The notes below the pieces were generated by a model. The model saw nothing but the letters and a program-made list of their open reading frames with translations. It searched no databases and was not told where the DNA came from. A stretch of 64,000 nucleotides of DNA, from assembly GCA_964035545.1 (NCBI GenBank), contig OZ037765.1:20964495-21028494 (forward strand), read 5' to 3'. Shown here in pieces: positions 47,701 to 59,335 of the stretch. The translations under genes were made by a program, and so were the position numbers. The DNA is from Bugula neritina (lineage: Eukaryota; Bryozoa; Gymnolaemata; Cheilostomatida; Bugulidae). How positions within the stretch are numbered: the first letter of the stretch is position 1; each line of letters starts with the position of its first letter.

Positions 47701-50700
47701 TGCTGTAGCATTCCTATCCAGTGTACATAATGTATCAGTAAACCTTCTAGGTAAAAATAATTTTGAGCAAGAAGACAATAGAAGCAATGTTAAATAATTA
47801 TATTGTAGCTGACTTATCAAAGATCCCTTGTATTATTATAATGCAAAATGTTTAATAAAAAGCAATTATTAAGAAAATAACATATCTGTATTATAATTGA
47901 ATTTCATCACCTATTAACTAAACCTATATATTCATTGTTTCTGTAGTTAACCTTGGGATGAAGTTAATGAGCAAAAACTTATATAAATATCTCAATAGGC
48001 CATCTCATATATAAGTTTATGCATGAATTAGTTTGTATAGTCTACAATCCTACTGTTGCTGTTATAGAAAATGCTGACACTAACTCTCAGTATGCCAAGT
48101 AAAGTAATGGGTTCAACAGTTGGTTTGACTGGAGTGTTTGATGGAGATCAAGAAAATGATTTAACTTACTTGAATGGTACTGGACACATCTCTATTAACT
48201 CTACAGAAATGGAGATATTTGATTGGGCGAGCACTTGTAAGTATTGTTCTGTTTATATTTATTGTAAATACAGTTACATCAGCTGCACACTGCACACTGC
48301 ACACTGCACACTGCACACTGCACACTGCACACTGCACACTGCACACTGCACACTGCACACTGCACACTGCACACTGCATGTATAGGTTGGCTAAGGCCAG
48401 AATTCTAATATGACTTGTTTGTTGTACTGTATTGCAGTTGCTGTATCTGAAGAGGATTCTATCATGTATTATACTGAAGATGGAACTGACTGGTCAACTT
48501 ATAACAACAATTCATTTGTACCCGTGTTTACTGATAACATTGATAACTGGGTGTGGTCTTCTGAGGAATTTAAAACAGAAGCATTCGAAGCATGTGGAGA
48601 TGATGATGTCTGTTTGTATGACGTCTTTATTACCGGAGACGTTGAAGTTGGTAAAAGCAGCAAACTGACTGCTGAAGACAGCGCTAAAACAAATGCAGAA
48701 TTAAGTATGTGCATATTATATCAGCCTTCATTGAACTCTTAGTTTCCTTAACATATTTTCATTTGCCAGACTGTCATATGCCTCAATTATAAACATGATG
48801 AACTGCCAGAGTATAATATAATGCTTTGCGATTTCACATGTAATTTCAGACTAACTTTGACTACAAAATCAGCATTAAAGCTCAGTTTTTGTCAATATTT
48901 TAGGTAACTTTGCTCCCAACATTAATGGTGAAGATTATATTGTCATCACTGATGGAAGCTTCACTTACTCTGCTTACGTAAATGATACAAACGGAGATGA
49001 TATCACTATATCCACCAACATTGACAGCACAATCACAGTGATTGGCGACCAAGTGACTATCACAGGCTCAATAGCAATCATGAACAACTTTAGTCACTTC
49101 AGTATAACAGCAAAGGTAGTTAGAATTTTATACAAACTATAACCACAGGCTAGCTTTACTTTGAAGAATCAGCAAAAAGGCTTTTGGAAGTTGAAAAATA
49201 TTTTGCTAGATTTTACATAACGTAATTTAAGGAAGACATGAAATTTCTAGTTTATATTTTTTACATTTAACAACAGCTATATTTAAAATGCATTGACAAG
49301 AATTTCAAAAGTCCAAAACCTTTTTTAATTTAGATGCTGTTAGCTATATGATTGGGTAATATTTAATTTGTAGATTAACACTTGGCTATTTTAAAATCTG
49401 AGGAATAAGTATTGCCTTATTTTCCTTTGCAGGACAGTAAGGGAGCAGCAAGTATGAAGACCCTTATAGCCCTTATTTGTAGCTGTGTAAATAATGGGTC
49501 ATGCGTTGAGCTAACAGCCTTACAGAAAGAATCAATAGAAACCAAGTACCTATTTACAAATATTTGCTTTTTTACAATTTACCTTTTTCATATAATATAA
49601 TGTTATTTTCAAGCTTTACCCCCTTAGCAATGCTAGTCATTCACCCATTATACAGCCACATTGTACAACTCCTTTATTTTTTAAAGAGCTAGCTCTTTGA
49701 CTGTGTTAATACTCTTAATTTTTAATTGAACAAACTCCCCCTCTCTCTCTCCCAGCCTGAAAGCACCAATTGATTCATGTATAGTGAATAGTTTTGTAGA
49801 TATAAAGTTTTTTTACAGCTCTGTGGTACTGGATTGTATCTGTCCAGCTGGATATACAGGAGAGACTTGTGAAACAGACTTAGATGCATGTTCTCTGGTA
49901 GCTTCTCCCTGTTATCCATCAGTTCTGTGTGTAGATAGTCCACCACCAGCTGATCACACTGGATACACGTAAGTCTATGTTGATATAATATCTGTAGGTT
50001 TCTCTTTTATCTTTATGTATCTCTAAACATCTAATAAATATTCATACTACTTACAGATGTGGAGATTGTCCACCTGGATACACAGGAGATGGTAAAACAT
50101 GCGCAGATGTAGATGAGTGTGAAGATGAAAGTAGTTGTGATCACATCTGTATCAACTCTCCAGGATCCTATATCTGCGCCTGCAATAGTGGTTATGAACT
50201 TAATGAAGATGGTGCTACTTGCGATGGTAAGTTATAATAGTAAAATATTCATTGGGATATATGTGAAAGCACAGCCCTAGCAAGCTTTCTTCACAGAATC
50301 CATGTGTTCACAGAAACAACAACAAAACTACTGGTATTTTGCAGACATTGATGAGTGCAACACATTAACCCCTTGTCACCAGACGTGCAGCAATCTTCCA
50401 GGATCATACGAGTGTAGCTGTGATACCAACTTTGTTCTCAGTGCTGATGGTGTTAACTGTGAACGTAAGTTTTAATCTTTGCATAACTTTTTTGTTACAC
50501 AGTGTTTTAAGCCAAGTTTTAGCACAAAACTATGCCAAAATAAATTAAATGTGCCAATTCTGTTAAAAACTATACGCTGACAGTGAAGGAAATTTTTATT
50601 AGCCTATATTTCACAGTATTATTTACTTTTACTTGTTGAACATTGCTGAAACTTAATTATGACATTTAATTTAGCTACCATAATAGATTATATTTTTCAA

Positions 50701-53700
50701 TGTTTCAACTTTTTTTCTCTTAATGAATAATAGTAAAACTCAATTTAACAGGCCTTTTACATTACCACTTGTATGTTAATATGATTTCTTAATGACAATT
50801 AAATTTAGTTATAGTTTTTAATAAATCATAAATGTTAAATTTGATGTTTTTAAATATATAGTTTGCCAAAGCATATAGCAGCAAAGGATTTAATATTTGC
50901 TTTGGAAAAACCACACCCATGTCACAGTGAATCTTTAGTTGAATTAATTAAACTTAACAAGTTGGTCTAACAATTATTTATAAGGGCTTTTCTGTTGCTT
51001 TTTTTCAGGAAAGATTTTAACCCATTTTTTATAATTTTGTATAAAGTAACATAATTTTGGCATTTATGTAACCAATAACAGTATGATTTTACTAGTTGAC
51101 TGTTTTTCAAGTTACACAACATATATGTATACGTAAATTTCAGCCGCTAATCCATGTACTGAATCAAACAACTGTGATACTGACAATGGTTTGTGTAATG
51201 AAGTAAATGGGGCAGAGGTTTGTTCATGTGTCAAAGGCTACACTCTAAATGATGATGGAAAAACATGTGATGAAACTGATGAATGTGCTCTGGAAACAGA
51301 TGCATGTTCTCAGATCTGTACAAATACAGATGGTGGATACAACTGTAGCTGTGCATCTGGTTATGTTCTTTCAACCAATAATGTTGATTGTGATGGTAAG
51401 AAATTATATTCTTTATTTTAACACTATATAAATTTAATTATGGAATGCTGAATTTTGAGGTTCAGTTTACAGGCACTTTCATTTTTTTAAGACTTGACCA
51501 TCTAGTTTGCATTTCTAAACAGTTGGTGAGCCAACTTTAGTATCTTGACTGAAAATTGATTTTTTATGATTACTTTTCAAAGCTTTAGGGTGCTTTTGGG
51601 TTCCCTACCTGTAGCACTTTTATTTTAAGGCTATAGAATAGTATGTTTTAGCAAACTTTTTAATTCACTAGTTAAGCAAACTATACAAGTTGCAATGCAT
51701 ATTCAGTATTCACAATTGTCTTTAACATGTTAATGCTCCTTAGTATAGGTGGCTGTTTAACATAGTTGCTTAGCTTGTTTTGCCAATACTCAATTGCATT
51801 TCAACGTGTTAAAATATAAAAACATGATTGTCTTAAAATTTTATTTTTATCTTCACTCATAAGTTTAGATGCTTTGCTTTTAGGCTTAAAAAGCCTTCAG
51901 GTTTTGATACTTGAATATTTTTGTTGATTCGCAACTCTTGGTTTGCTAATCAAACTTTTGTGTAAAATATACCTGATTACAGTTTGAAATATCATGATAT
52001 CACTCAGAGTAGACTTGGGGTGTTTTCTTCAGTTCTGCTTAATTCCATGCTGCCATCTTCTAGCCATAAAATGCTTTATTTGTATCACGATGTTATGTCA
52101 TCTTTAAAAACTGCATACAGTAGAGAACTAGCGGCTCTAAACTTCTTCACAAATTTGTTACATTTCGTTGCATAGCATTCACTGTTGCATTTTCAAGTGA
52201 TATTAAATAATATCAACTATTTACTTTGCATTTTACAAAATTCAATGCAAAAAGTCATATAAATTGAAGAAATATAAAGATGGAGTGTTAGTTTGTTACA
52301 TACTTATATTACAGTAAATGTCACAACCTGTAAAGGTAGAGTTTTTATTCCAGATAACACCTTTATTCAGTCATCCCCCAGGGTTAAAAACAGTAATGCG
52401 ATCATTATTATAAAATGAGCTCATCACATTATAATATTATTTAGACATCAATGAATGTGTTGCTGGAACATACAGCTGTGGTGATTCCTTTGACTGCTCC
52501 AACACTCCAGGTGGATATGAATGTGTCTGTGCAGCAAGTTTAGTGGAGGTCAATGGTGCATGTATAGGTAAGTACTGTCAAAAGCGTATAATAAATTTAG
52601 CATAATTTAATTTCCTTGTTAGATTCTTAGATTCATAAATTTATGACTTAGAATTTTTTTGTCATTTAGATCAAATGGTCATAAACAATCATTCAATTTT
52701 TTTGAAATGAACAAAACTTTCGCATTCTTATAATTAAAGTTATTAAATTAAAATGAAATATCTAAAGCTGATTTGCATTAATGTGTAATTTGTTAACAAT
52801 AATTCTTATATTCCATGCTATTTTAATATATTATTCTTTATCTGCCATTTGTCTAGATAAAATTAGTAAATAATTTTTTTCTCTTTAAATATGTAATCTA
52901 TATTGTTGTAAACTGTAATGTGTGGTGCTTTTATTTGAAAGTTATTTATTGCAATGCAAAAATTCTTAGAATTGCTTATAAGGTATACACAGGAGTTGCT
53001 GATAAGTTACACCTCGTAGAAAAAATTCAAGAAATATTTACATGCTGATTTTTCAAGTGTGAAATATGAACTAACAGCTGATCAATATTTCTGATAATTA
53101 CATTTTAAATTTAACTTGCCACTTTAAACAGGGTAAGTTTGATGGTCATCAATGTATTTGTTGCCTGTCTGTTTTTATTACTGTATTGATCAGCCTTATA
53201 TGATATATAGCCATTATGCTACTTTAACATTCTCTACCTACACAATATATTTAATAATTAGAGATTCAAATTAAATCTGCTGCATCATCAATAAGAAACA
53301 GAAACAGTAATGACAGTCATCATAATTTTTTTTATCGTGTGAAAATTTTAATAGACTTTTGAAAACAATTGTACAGCCTCTTTAAAATGAATTCATTAAA
53401 ATTATGTAATAAAATTTTTATTAAAAATTGAAAAACTATTTCTTCTTTTGCTAATGAGCCATAAATTTATAATAATAATTGTTCTCTCTGTAGTTCAGTT
53501 TTGAAAAGCCACAAACAATCTATAAATTGTATATGAAAACGGAATAGGTTGTATATAAACTGACTGTTCTGATTAAATAACCACATTATACTATTAACCA
53601 ACAGCTATAAATATCTATGAGCAATTAGCATAACTTGATTATTGTTTTTCAAGAGAAATTAAGGCTGATAATAGCTCAATATTTTTGTATATATGTAATA

Positions 53701-56700
53701 CTACCAGCTAAGCCGAAATAGCCTATTATGTTCTCATTGCATTGTCATTTATATGCCTTTTCTTAATGCATCTTTGTTTGTTTTAGCTCTGGATTATGAA
53801 AGTCCAGTGCAAGTCCTTAGTGGCTCACCTGATGAAGAACTAAGGTCCCATTCTGTGTTAATTTCTTTTGAAAATATGACACTTGAAGACGTAAGAGCAT
53901 TAGAATACCATAATTAAAATTATGTAAAAATTCAAATACTTCATTTTATATAGAAGTTAAAATAACAAATTTGTGAAATTCTTTTATTTAATTAGCATAG
54001 ACCCTGACAACAGTGTAGTGAAAAACTTGCTGTCCTATTGTTAAGTAAATATTGACAAAGATAAATATTTGCATGAAGGTCAAACTATTATAAATCGTGC
54101 AGGGAAGTTATACTACCCAGTATAAAAATAGCTTCTAAAACTCGGAAGGCATTGATTCTACAAGTAAAGTATTAATCAGTAATCATAGCATTAATTTATT
54201 AAATCTTACATAAATTTTCTCAGCTACAGGAATAAACATGATTTTTTAACATCAAAGAAAGCCGTGCAGCACAAATTATAAAGCAAATATTTGTTCTAAG
54301 GTTCAGCAAGTTCAGCTTTTATATACAAGACTTGCAAAGTTTTAGCCATTAATGATTGACAATACAAAATCATATTTTTATCTATTTCAATAAAAAAAAT
54401 TAACCAGTTCTTCATAAAATAATTTTTTAAATCTAAAATGGAATAGCTAAAAGTTGTTTAAACCAAAGTATTAACCGAACATATTTTAATCCATATTTAC
54501 TCCTCAAATTCATTTTTACATGTGGTCGTGCAACAAATTATCCATACATATAACCAGTGCACTTGAACTGTACAAGAATAGTGGCTAAAATCTAAAATAT
54601 TTAAATAAAGTATCGGTTTCTAAGCAAAAAGCAATTAAGTTTTTTTCCATAATACCTTTTTTGATATTAAAAATCTGCACTGGATAAATTGGTCTTGTGT
54701 GTTAAATATCTCCTATGCTATTTATTAGAATTTATGAATGATTATCATTGTAACTTCAGCATAATAATAATGCTATAAGTCTGACATGTGTCTTTGTGGA
54801 ACCTTTCAACTAGAAAGTGGATACTAATTATCTGGAAAACTATAAAAAGCGATTCACTAATTACCAAATCAATATTATAAGGAAATTAAAAGCTTTTTCG
54901 AAATATTGCATAATATATAGTCAATATATTCTTTGCAGTACACAGTAAAAGATGAAATAGCTTTGTTTACTGAACTTGCTGTATCTACTACCAATCTTTG
55001 CCAGGAGACATCATGTGACCTTGTTCCAGTCACTAGTTCACGGAGAAGAAGGTAAGCCTTCAAATGCAGCTAATATAGCATGTTTATTATTCTTGAAATC
55101 TCTGATGTCTTCAGAGGAATTTATATCAGTCTATTAATCTAATACAAGGATATCATCTTGTAGTTGTTATTCTAATCTTATATAAATCCAGACTCTATCT
55201 TTGAATAATAATTATTTGCAAGTGATTCTCAATATTTTTGCTGCAGTTGGCATTCTGCAAATACCCCAGCAGCTTGTTTTCTATGTTGCTTGTTAATTTC
55301 TACTTGTATATTATATTATGTACAAAAACCTACTTGATGCATAAGTTGTATTGCTCTTTAAGAAATGTTTATGCACATATGTTAATTTAATAGTTTATAC
55401 TTCAATGCATCCAACTGTGCATCTTATTGTTTATAATAGTAAGCATTTAAACAGTAATTAAAGTGAAGTAAGTAATAAATTGATGGCATTCTCTATTTGC
55501 AATTTATAGAAAGAGGTCCACATCTGTCACATTCTACAAGGAGTATTTTTCAAGACTCCCAGGCTATCCTCAGTATGATGAGAATAACAACCTACAGCTA
55601 GCCATATACTCTCTAGTGCCAGATGTTGGGGCAGTCTCAGCTCAAACCATGAGTCTGGTTGTCACTGTTTCTTCAACAAAGATCCTTAATGCTATTGGTA
55701 ATTACAGTCTGTTAGAAAAAATATATATAAATTCCTGAAGTTGATTAAGTGAAAACCGTTTAACATAATGCTCAGTTATTGTAAAAATATTGATTAAGAG
55801 TTTTCGGAAGAATTATCAGATCTGAAAAATTATATACTTTTCCTAATAAAAATATTCAGCTTAATGTTTTTTTATAATTTTATGTTTTTTATCATTTTAT
55901 AATATTAAATTAGCAGATAATTTTGAATAACTTATGCTTTTACATGCATGTTTTTAGGTTTTCCGGTGGCAAGCATTGACACTTTCCCTACTTCGTCAAC
56001 TACCACAGAAGCTGTTGGCGTAGCAGAAACTACAGTTAAGAAGGCTTCACTAAGCAGCAATGCATACATCTACATTGGCATAGCAAGTGGATTAGTGGCT
56101 ATCACAATCATTGTGGTGTTAGTGGCTGTTATTGTGAAGCAACAGAAGAGGTAAGTCAATCTAAAACACAATTGTAAGTGTACCTAGGAAATGCACAACT
56201 ATAAATAATTAACCATGAGGTCGTAAGCATTTAAAGCTTTTCTTCTAAGATGGCTGGTTGTAACAAAGTAACAATAAAGCCACGCTGCTAAATTTTATTT
56301 CTCACCCTCAAGCTTGTATGTAATAATACATAGGTTACTTCATGTCTTTCTTATTGACAACTTTCACTACATTTTGAGTCTAAAATGATGACCGTGCAAT
56401 AAAAACTAAGGTAAATAACTCCAACAGGAATTTAAAAGTAATCCTACTGTTGGCTCATGGCAATAATGATTTCAAATAAATCAAGTATTATAACTGTAAG
56501 ACGAAACACAGCAAATAATCTGAGTAATTAGCACCTGCTGAAACTAAGCAAATATTTATATTATTATTTTTATGGCAATCATTAAACAATCAATATTACG
56601 AGTATGTCACCATATAGGTATAATGTTACAAACCCAATTTATAGTGGCTATAAATATAACTCTTTGAATGAATTATATTTTAAACCATTTTGTTGATGAA

Positions 56701-57138
56701 CACATAATACTATATCTGAACGTAATATATCTAAAGATTTTTACTGAAATTGTTAAGAAAGCATTGCTGCACTCTATAATTTTAGCACTTTTCCAAACGA
56801 ACATCATTAAAAGCATTAGTTTTATGTTGTGATAGGTTATAAGCTTTAAATATTGTGTATATAAATTTACGGTCATACAAATATCTGAAACTGGTTCATT
56901 CATTCATACATGCTCCTTTCTGTACAACTGTGACAGGATATCTATTTTGACTTCGCACAGGCAAAAGCAGCAAATAAGTCAATCACCAGGTCTCGGTAGT
57001 TTCGATGAAGAACTAACGGAAGAGAATGACGCAGAGTCTGGAGCGGCAGCGAAGCAGCAGAAACACACCAGAGTTCATGTGCACGGTGGTCAAAGAGATA
57101 AGGAGGGGATTACTCCAATTAGCTATTTAGGTTTGTAG
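34638..57138 (+). CDS. Gene C: giant MUC4-like transmembrane mucin
   Basis: Twenty-five coding exons join in frame with no stop, giving 3744 residues. Order: signal peptide ([20 protein letters not shown]), mucin domain (about 45-2325), NIDO (2372-2662), AMOP (2663-2818), VWD with GDPH (2819-3106), linker module (3107-3177), seven EGF modules (3178-3486), membrane-proximal region with a basic cleavage site (3487-3621), transmembrane helix (in 3622-3686) and a 58-residue tail. This is the MUC4 architecture. It is a paralogue of gene B in inverted orientation. The start is ATG 34638; the upstream in-frame codon at 34629 is GTG. A cell-surface, heavily O-glycosylated role is inferred from composition and family. 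A candidate AATAAA lies at 57743-57748. An alternative end using a 9-base microexon at 57264 is possible. Confidence 0.94.
37741..39421 (+). repeat. 861-bp tandem duplication inside the mucin exon
   Basis: The pattern of rare variants (ACGTCACCC, CCCGCCACC, CATCCACCTCTACT, CACTTACC) recurs at a constant offset of 861 bases, which is 287 codons. After a 42-base (14-codon) deletion in copy 2 the offset becomes 819. Both numbers are multiples of three, so the frame is kept. Confidence 0.85.
42105..45670 (+). other. Gene C NIDO domain (five exons)
   Basis: Exons 42105-42286, 42422-42686, 43427-43587, 44283-44376 and 45500-45670. Key stretches: [77 protein letters not shown] and [10 protein letters not shown]. 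The acceptor for the first exon is the CCAG at 42101-42104, not the nearer TAG at 42095-42096, because only the former keeps frame. The last donor (GTTGGA) is weak but sits at the place homologous to the GTATGC donor of gene B. Confidence 0.9.
45937..46882 (+). other. Gene C AMOP domain (three exons)
   Basis: Exons 45937-46105, 46293-46467 and 46759-46882. Conserved AMOP landmarks: [33 protein letters not shown] and [11 protein letters not shown] followed by [12 protein letters not shown]. Exon lengths are 169, 175 and 124 against 169, 163 and 124 in gene B, but the protein is much more diverged than the VWD part. Confidence 0.88.
47122..48704 (+). other. Gene C VWD domain with GDPH motif (four exons)
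   Basis: Exons 47122-47268, 47382-47662, 48068-48236 and 48438-48704. It opens [20 protein letters not shown] with GDPH at 47133-47144, the predicted self-cleavage motif known from MUC4-type and gel-forming mucins. The sequence is nearly the same as gene B, base for base, in much of these exons. The intron at 48237-48437 has gained a 7-bp tandem array that gene B lacks. Confidence 0.93.
48284..48376 (+). repeat. 7-bp tandem array (TGCACAC)n
   Basis: About 13 head-to-tail copies in the gene C intron 48237-48437. The matching gene B intron (9496-9587, 92 bases) has none, so the array arose after the two copies separated or was not converted. Confidence 0.95.
48904..49115 (+). other. Gene C linker module between VWD and EGF
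   Basis: One 212-base exon encoding beta-rich sequence ([19 protein letters not shown]). It is the partner of 8904-9121 in gene B and keeps the phase (1 in, 0 out), but is shorter by two codons and diverged. The family is not recognised. Confidence 0.7.
49433..52567 (+). other. Gene C EGF-like module array (six exons, seven modules)
   Basis: Exons 49433-49545, 49819-49968, 50057-50226, 50345-50464, 51144-51395 and 52445-52567. Modules include [63 protein letters not shown] and [12 protein letters not shown]; four have the calcium-binding D-x-D/N-E-C or E-T-D-E-C start. The 88-base intron 49969-50056 is almost the same as intron 7896-7983 of gene B. Confidence 0.92.
53787..57138 (+). other. 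Gene C membrane-proximal region, transmembrane helix and tail
   Basis: Exons 53787-53890, 54939-55051, 55510-55697, 55958-56150 and 56961-57138. A run RRRRKR followed by ST is formed across the phase 2 junction 55051/55510, a strong match to the furin consensus. Exon 55958-56150 carries a Thr/Ser stalk and a helix ([20 protein letters not shown]). The cytoplasmic tail is rich in Gln, Glu and Lys ([20 protein letters not shown]) and ends ISYLGL with TAG at 57136-57138. Confidence 0.9.
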
Positions 57139-57263
57139 CTTGTTTATGGATTTAAACATTTTAAAATGCAATATATTATTATATTATGAAAACAGTTTTA
57201 ACAGATAGCATAGATTGCATATATTATTTTTTCACAAACTAATGCATGATTACAATCTTTCAG

Positions 57264-57272
57264 AAGTTCAAG
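57264..57272 (+). other. Possible 9-base microexon of gene C
   Basis: CTTTCAG precedes AAGTTCAAG and GTGAGT follows, giving good acceptor and donor. If the previous exon used the GTTTGT donor after 57130, this would encode EVQ; an acceptor before 58636 (TTTTTACAG) then gives AWD and a stop. The alternative ending would be ISYLEVQAWD. Speculative. Confidence 0.3.
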
Positions 57273-58311
57273 GTGAGTAGATGCTAGATGGCAGTAAGTA
57301 AATTGCTTATTGAGAAGTTTTTTTCCCAAACTTCTTGAAGCTGTGTTTGGATGACTATGCACGCTTGTTTGTTTTTGTGTGGCTAAGCAATGACCACCCT
57401 ATTATACTATATAGCTTACAACTATTTGCATACCTAAGTATAAATGCAATATAAAGAAATAGCATTCAATTGTATGAGAAGAAAGACTATATTGAGTTAG
57501 TAAATACACTCCTATTACCTGGTCATTGCATGCAATAATATTTGAAGTATTTATTTGCTTTTGTTGCCAAAGTGTAGTGCAGTGCTCTCCTATTTGGTTT
57601 TTGTGATAGTGTCAAGTTGGTTGATTATTTCTAACCAATCACCTGGCTTTGTTGGCTTTTAAGAAAAATGTCACTTCTTTAAATTAATTAAATCTTGTGG
57701 TTTACCTGCAAAGTGTGTCTGAGCTGCCGTTATTAAAAGTGAAATAAATATAATATTATGTTGGTACAATAATTCAACGTAATCCCAACCTCCATAGAGA
57801 TTGATGATTTGTTGCCATGTGATCATTTATAGAGTCAGTGAAATCTATTGGGTAGTTCAGCCTCACTGAGTGCTTAGTGCAAGTGACCAAAGTTTTGGGA
57901 TGACAATAAATAAACTAAATAAATAACTAACTTAGCAATAAAATTTTGCATAGGATATCTTATTGTAAATATGTCTATAAAAAAAATCTATCAAATAATT
58001 TGCATGCCTATAGTCTATTAAAAATGTAATACATATAATTATATACCAAACATACTTTACTGTGTAGCTAGTTGTGAAAAGGGGAAAATTTTATGAGTCA
58101 AAATAATGTGTTTTTTTACTATGCTCAAGAAAGCAATCTGCAAGCTGGTTGTAATAATTGCATTTATTTAAAAAATCCTAAACTGCTGTCATACTTGAAA
58201 TATATGAATAAGTCATATCAATTTGATTGGTTCTGCTTTCCCTGCCAATATATGCATTTAGTTCATTCATCAATTATAATCAAACACTTGAAATATTTAT
58301 TATATGTTTAT

Positions 58312-58430
58312 GTTCATGTATAATAAATACATATATGTATAATATATTCATGTATAATAAATACATATATGTATAATATACTCATGTATAATAAATACAT
58401 ATATGTATATACTCATGTATAATACATATG
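58312..58430. repeat. Minisatellite, about 36-bp unit
   Basis: Three to four copies of a unit containing TCATGTATAATAAATACATA, in the region between genes C and D. Confidence 0.85.
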
Positions 58431-59335
58431 TGTGCGTGCATGTGTGTAATATCAATATATATAATATTATATTAGTATCCCATTCTTCCAAGTAGTACAC
58501 TAAGGGCAGCTTTAGGCTTGCATTTCTAAAAGCAATAAGTTACTGGCCAGAAATATCTTCTAGTTAAGCATAGGAATTATAAGCAATCTGTACATTCAAC
58601 AAGACCTGCAACATAAAAACTGTATGTTTTTACAGCTTGGGATTAGATGTTTGAAGAAGAGCACTCAGTATGTAACAAACCCAAAAACTTCCATGAAATG
58701 ACTGCTTGATAGATTAGCAAACAAAGAGTGCCGCTGAAGTAATGTGATATGTGGTACGCAGCAGAAATGAATGCAAACAGTAATCCTTAATGACAGTCAA
58801 GACCAGTTTGTCCAGATTATCAGCAAATACTTTCAAGATTTTTAGAAATCCCAATGTTTTTGTTTATGTTTGTTAGTTTCAGCATTGTGCATAAGTATTT
58901 GCCACTTTACTGACCTCAGATTCTATTGTTATTTATTTTTTGTGATAATTGATATATATTTTTTTAAACTTTACTACTTTCTAATAAAATGATATATTTT
59001 TTTAAAATTTCATTTTGTTCCATAACTTTTTATTCCTTATTTAAAAAACTGATAAAAATACACTATATTAACAACCAAAAAATATATGTTTGTTTTACAT
59101 CAAATAAAGTGTTAGAACAAAATAGATTGCCTGCAAGACAAATGGTTCAACCAAAACTTAAGTAGACTAAACGTAATAGCTGTTTGGTACACAGAACGGT
59201 ATAGATACAATTGACAGCCCTTTTAGTAATCAAAGAAGATGCCATTTAAATTAATATGTTTTTATAGAACATAGTTGAGTGGTTAATTGTAGGTTTAAGT
59301 AAGATATAGAAATTCTATTAGGCATGTGAAGAATA

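Larger units (their letters stand above)
57139..59335. other. Tail-to-tail region between gene C and gene D
   Basis: No independent gene is seen. It holds the gene C 3' UTR (candidate AATAAA at 57743-57748) and the gene D 3' UTR (TTTATT at 59029-59034, an AATAAA on the minus strand). A possible alternative gene C ending lies at 57264-57272 plus 58636 onward, and a small minisatellite at 58312-58430. Confidence 0.5.

Noticed and set aside
48161-48379. Cys/Ala/Val repeat frame on the minus strand
   Set aside because: It is a translation of the 7-bp array in an intron.
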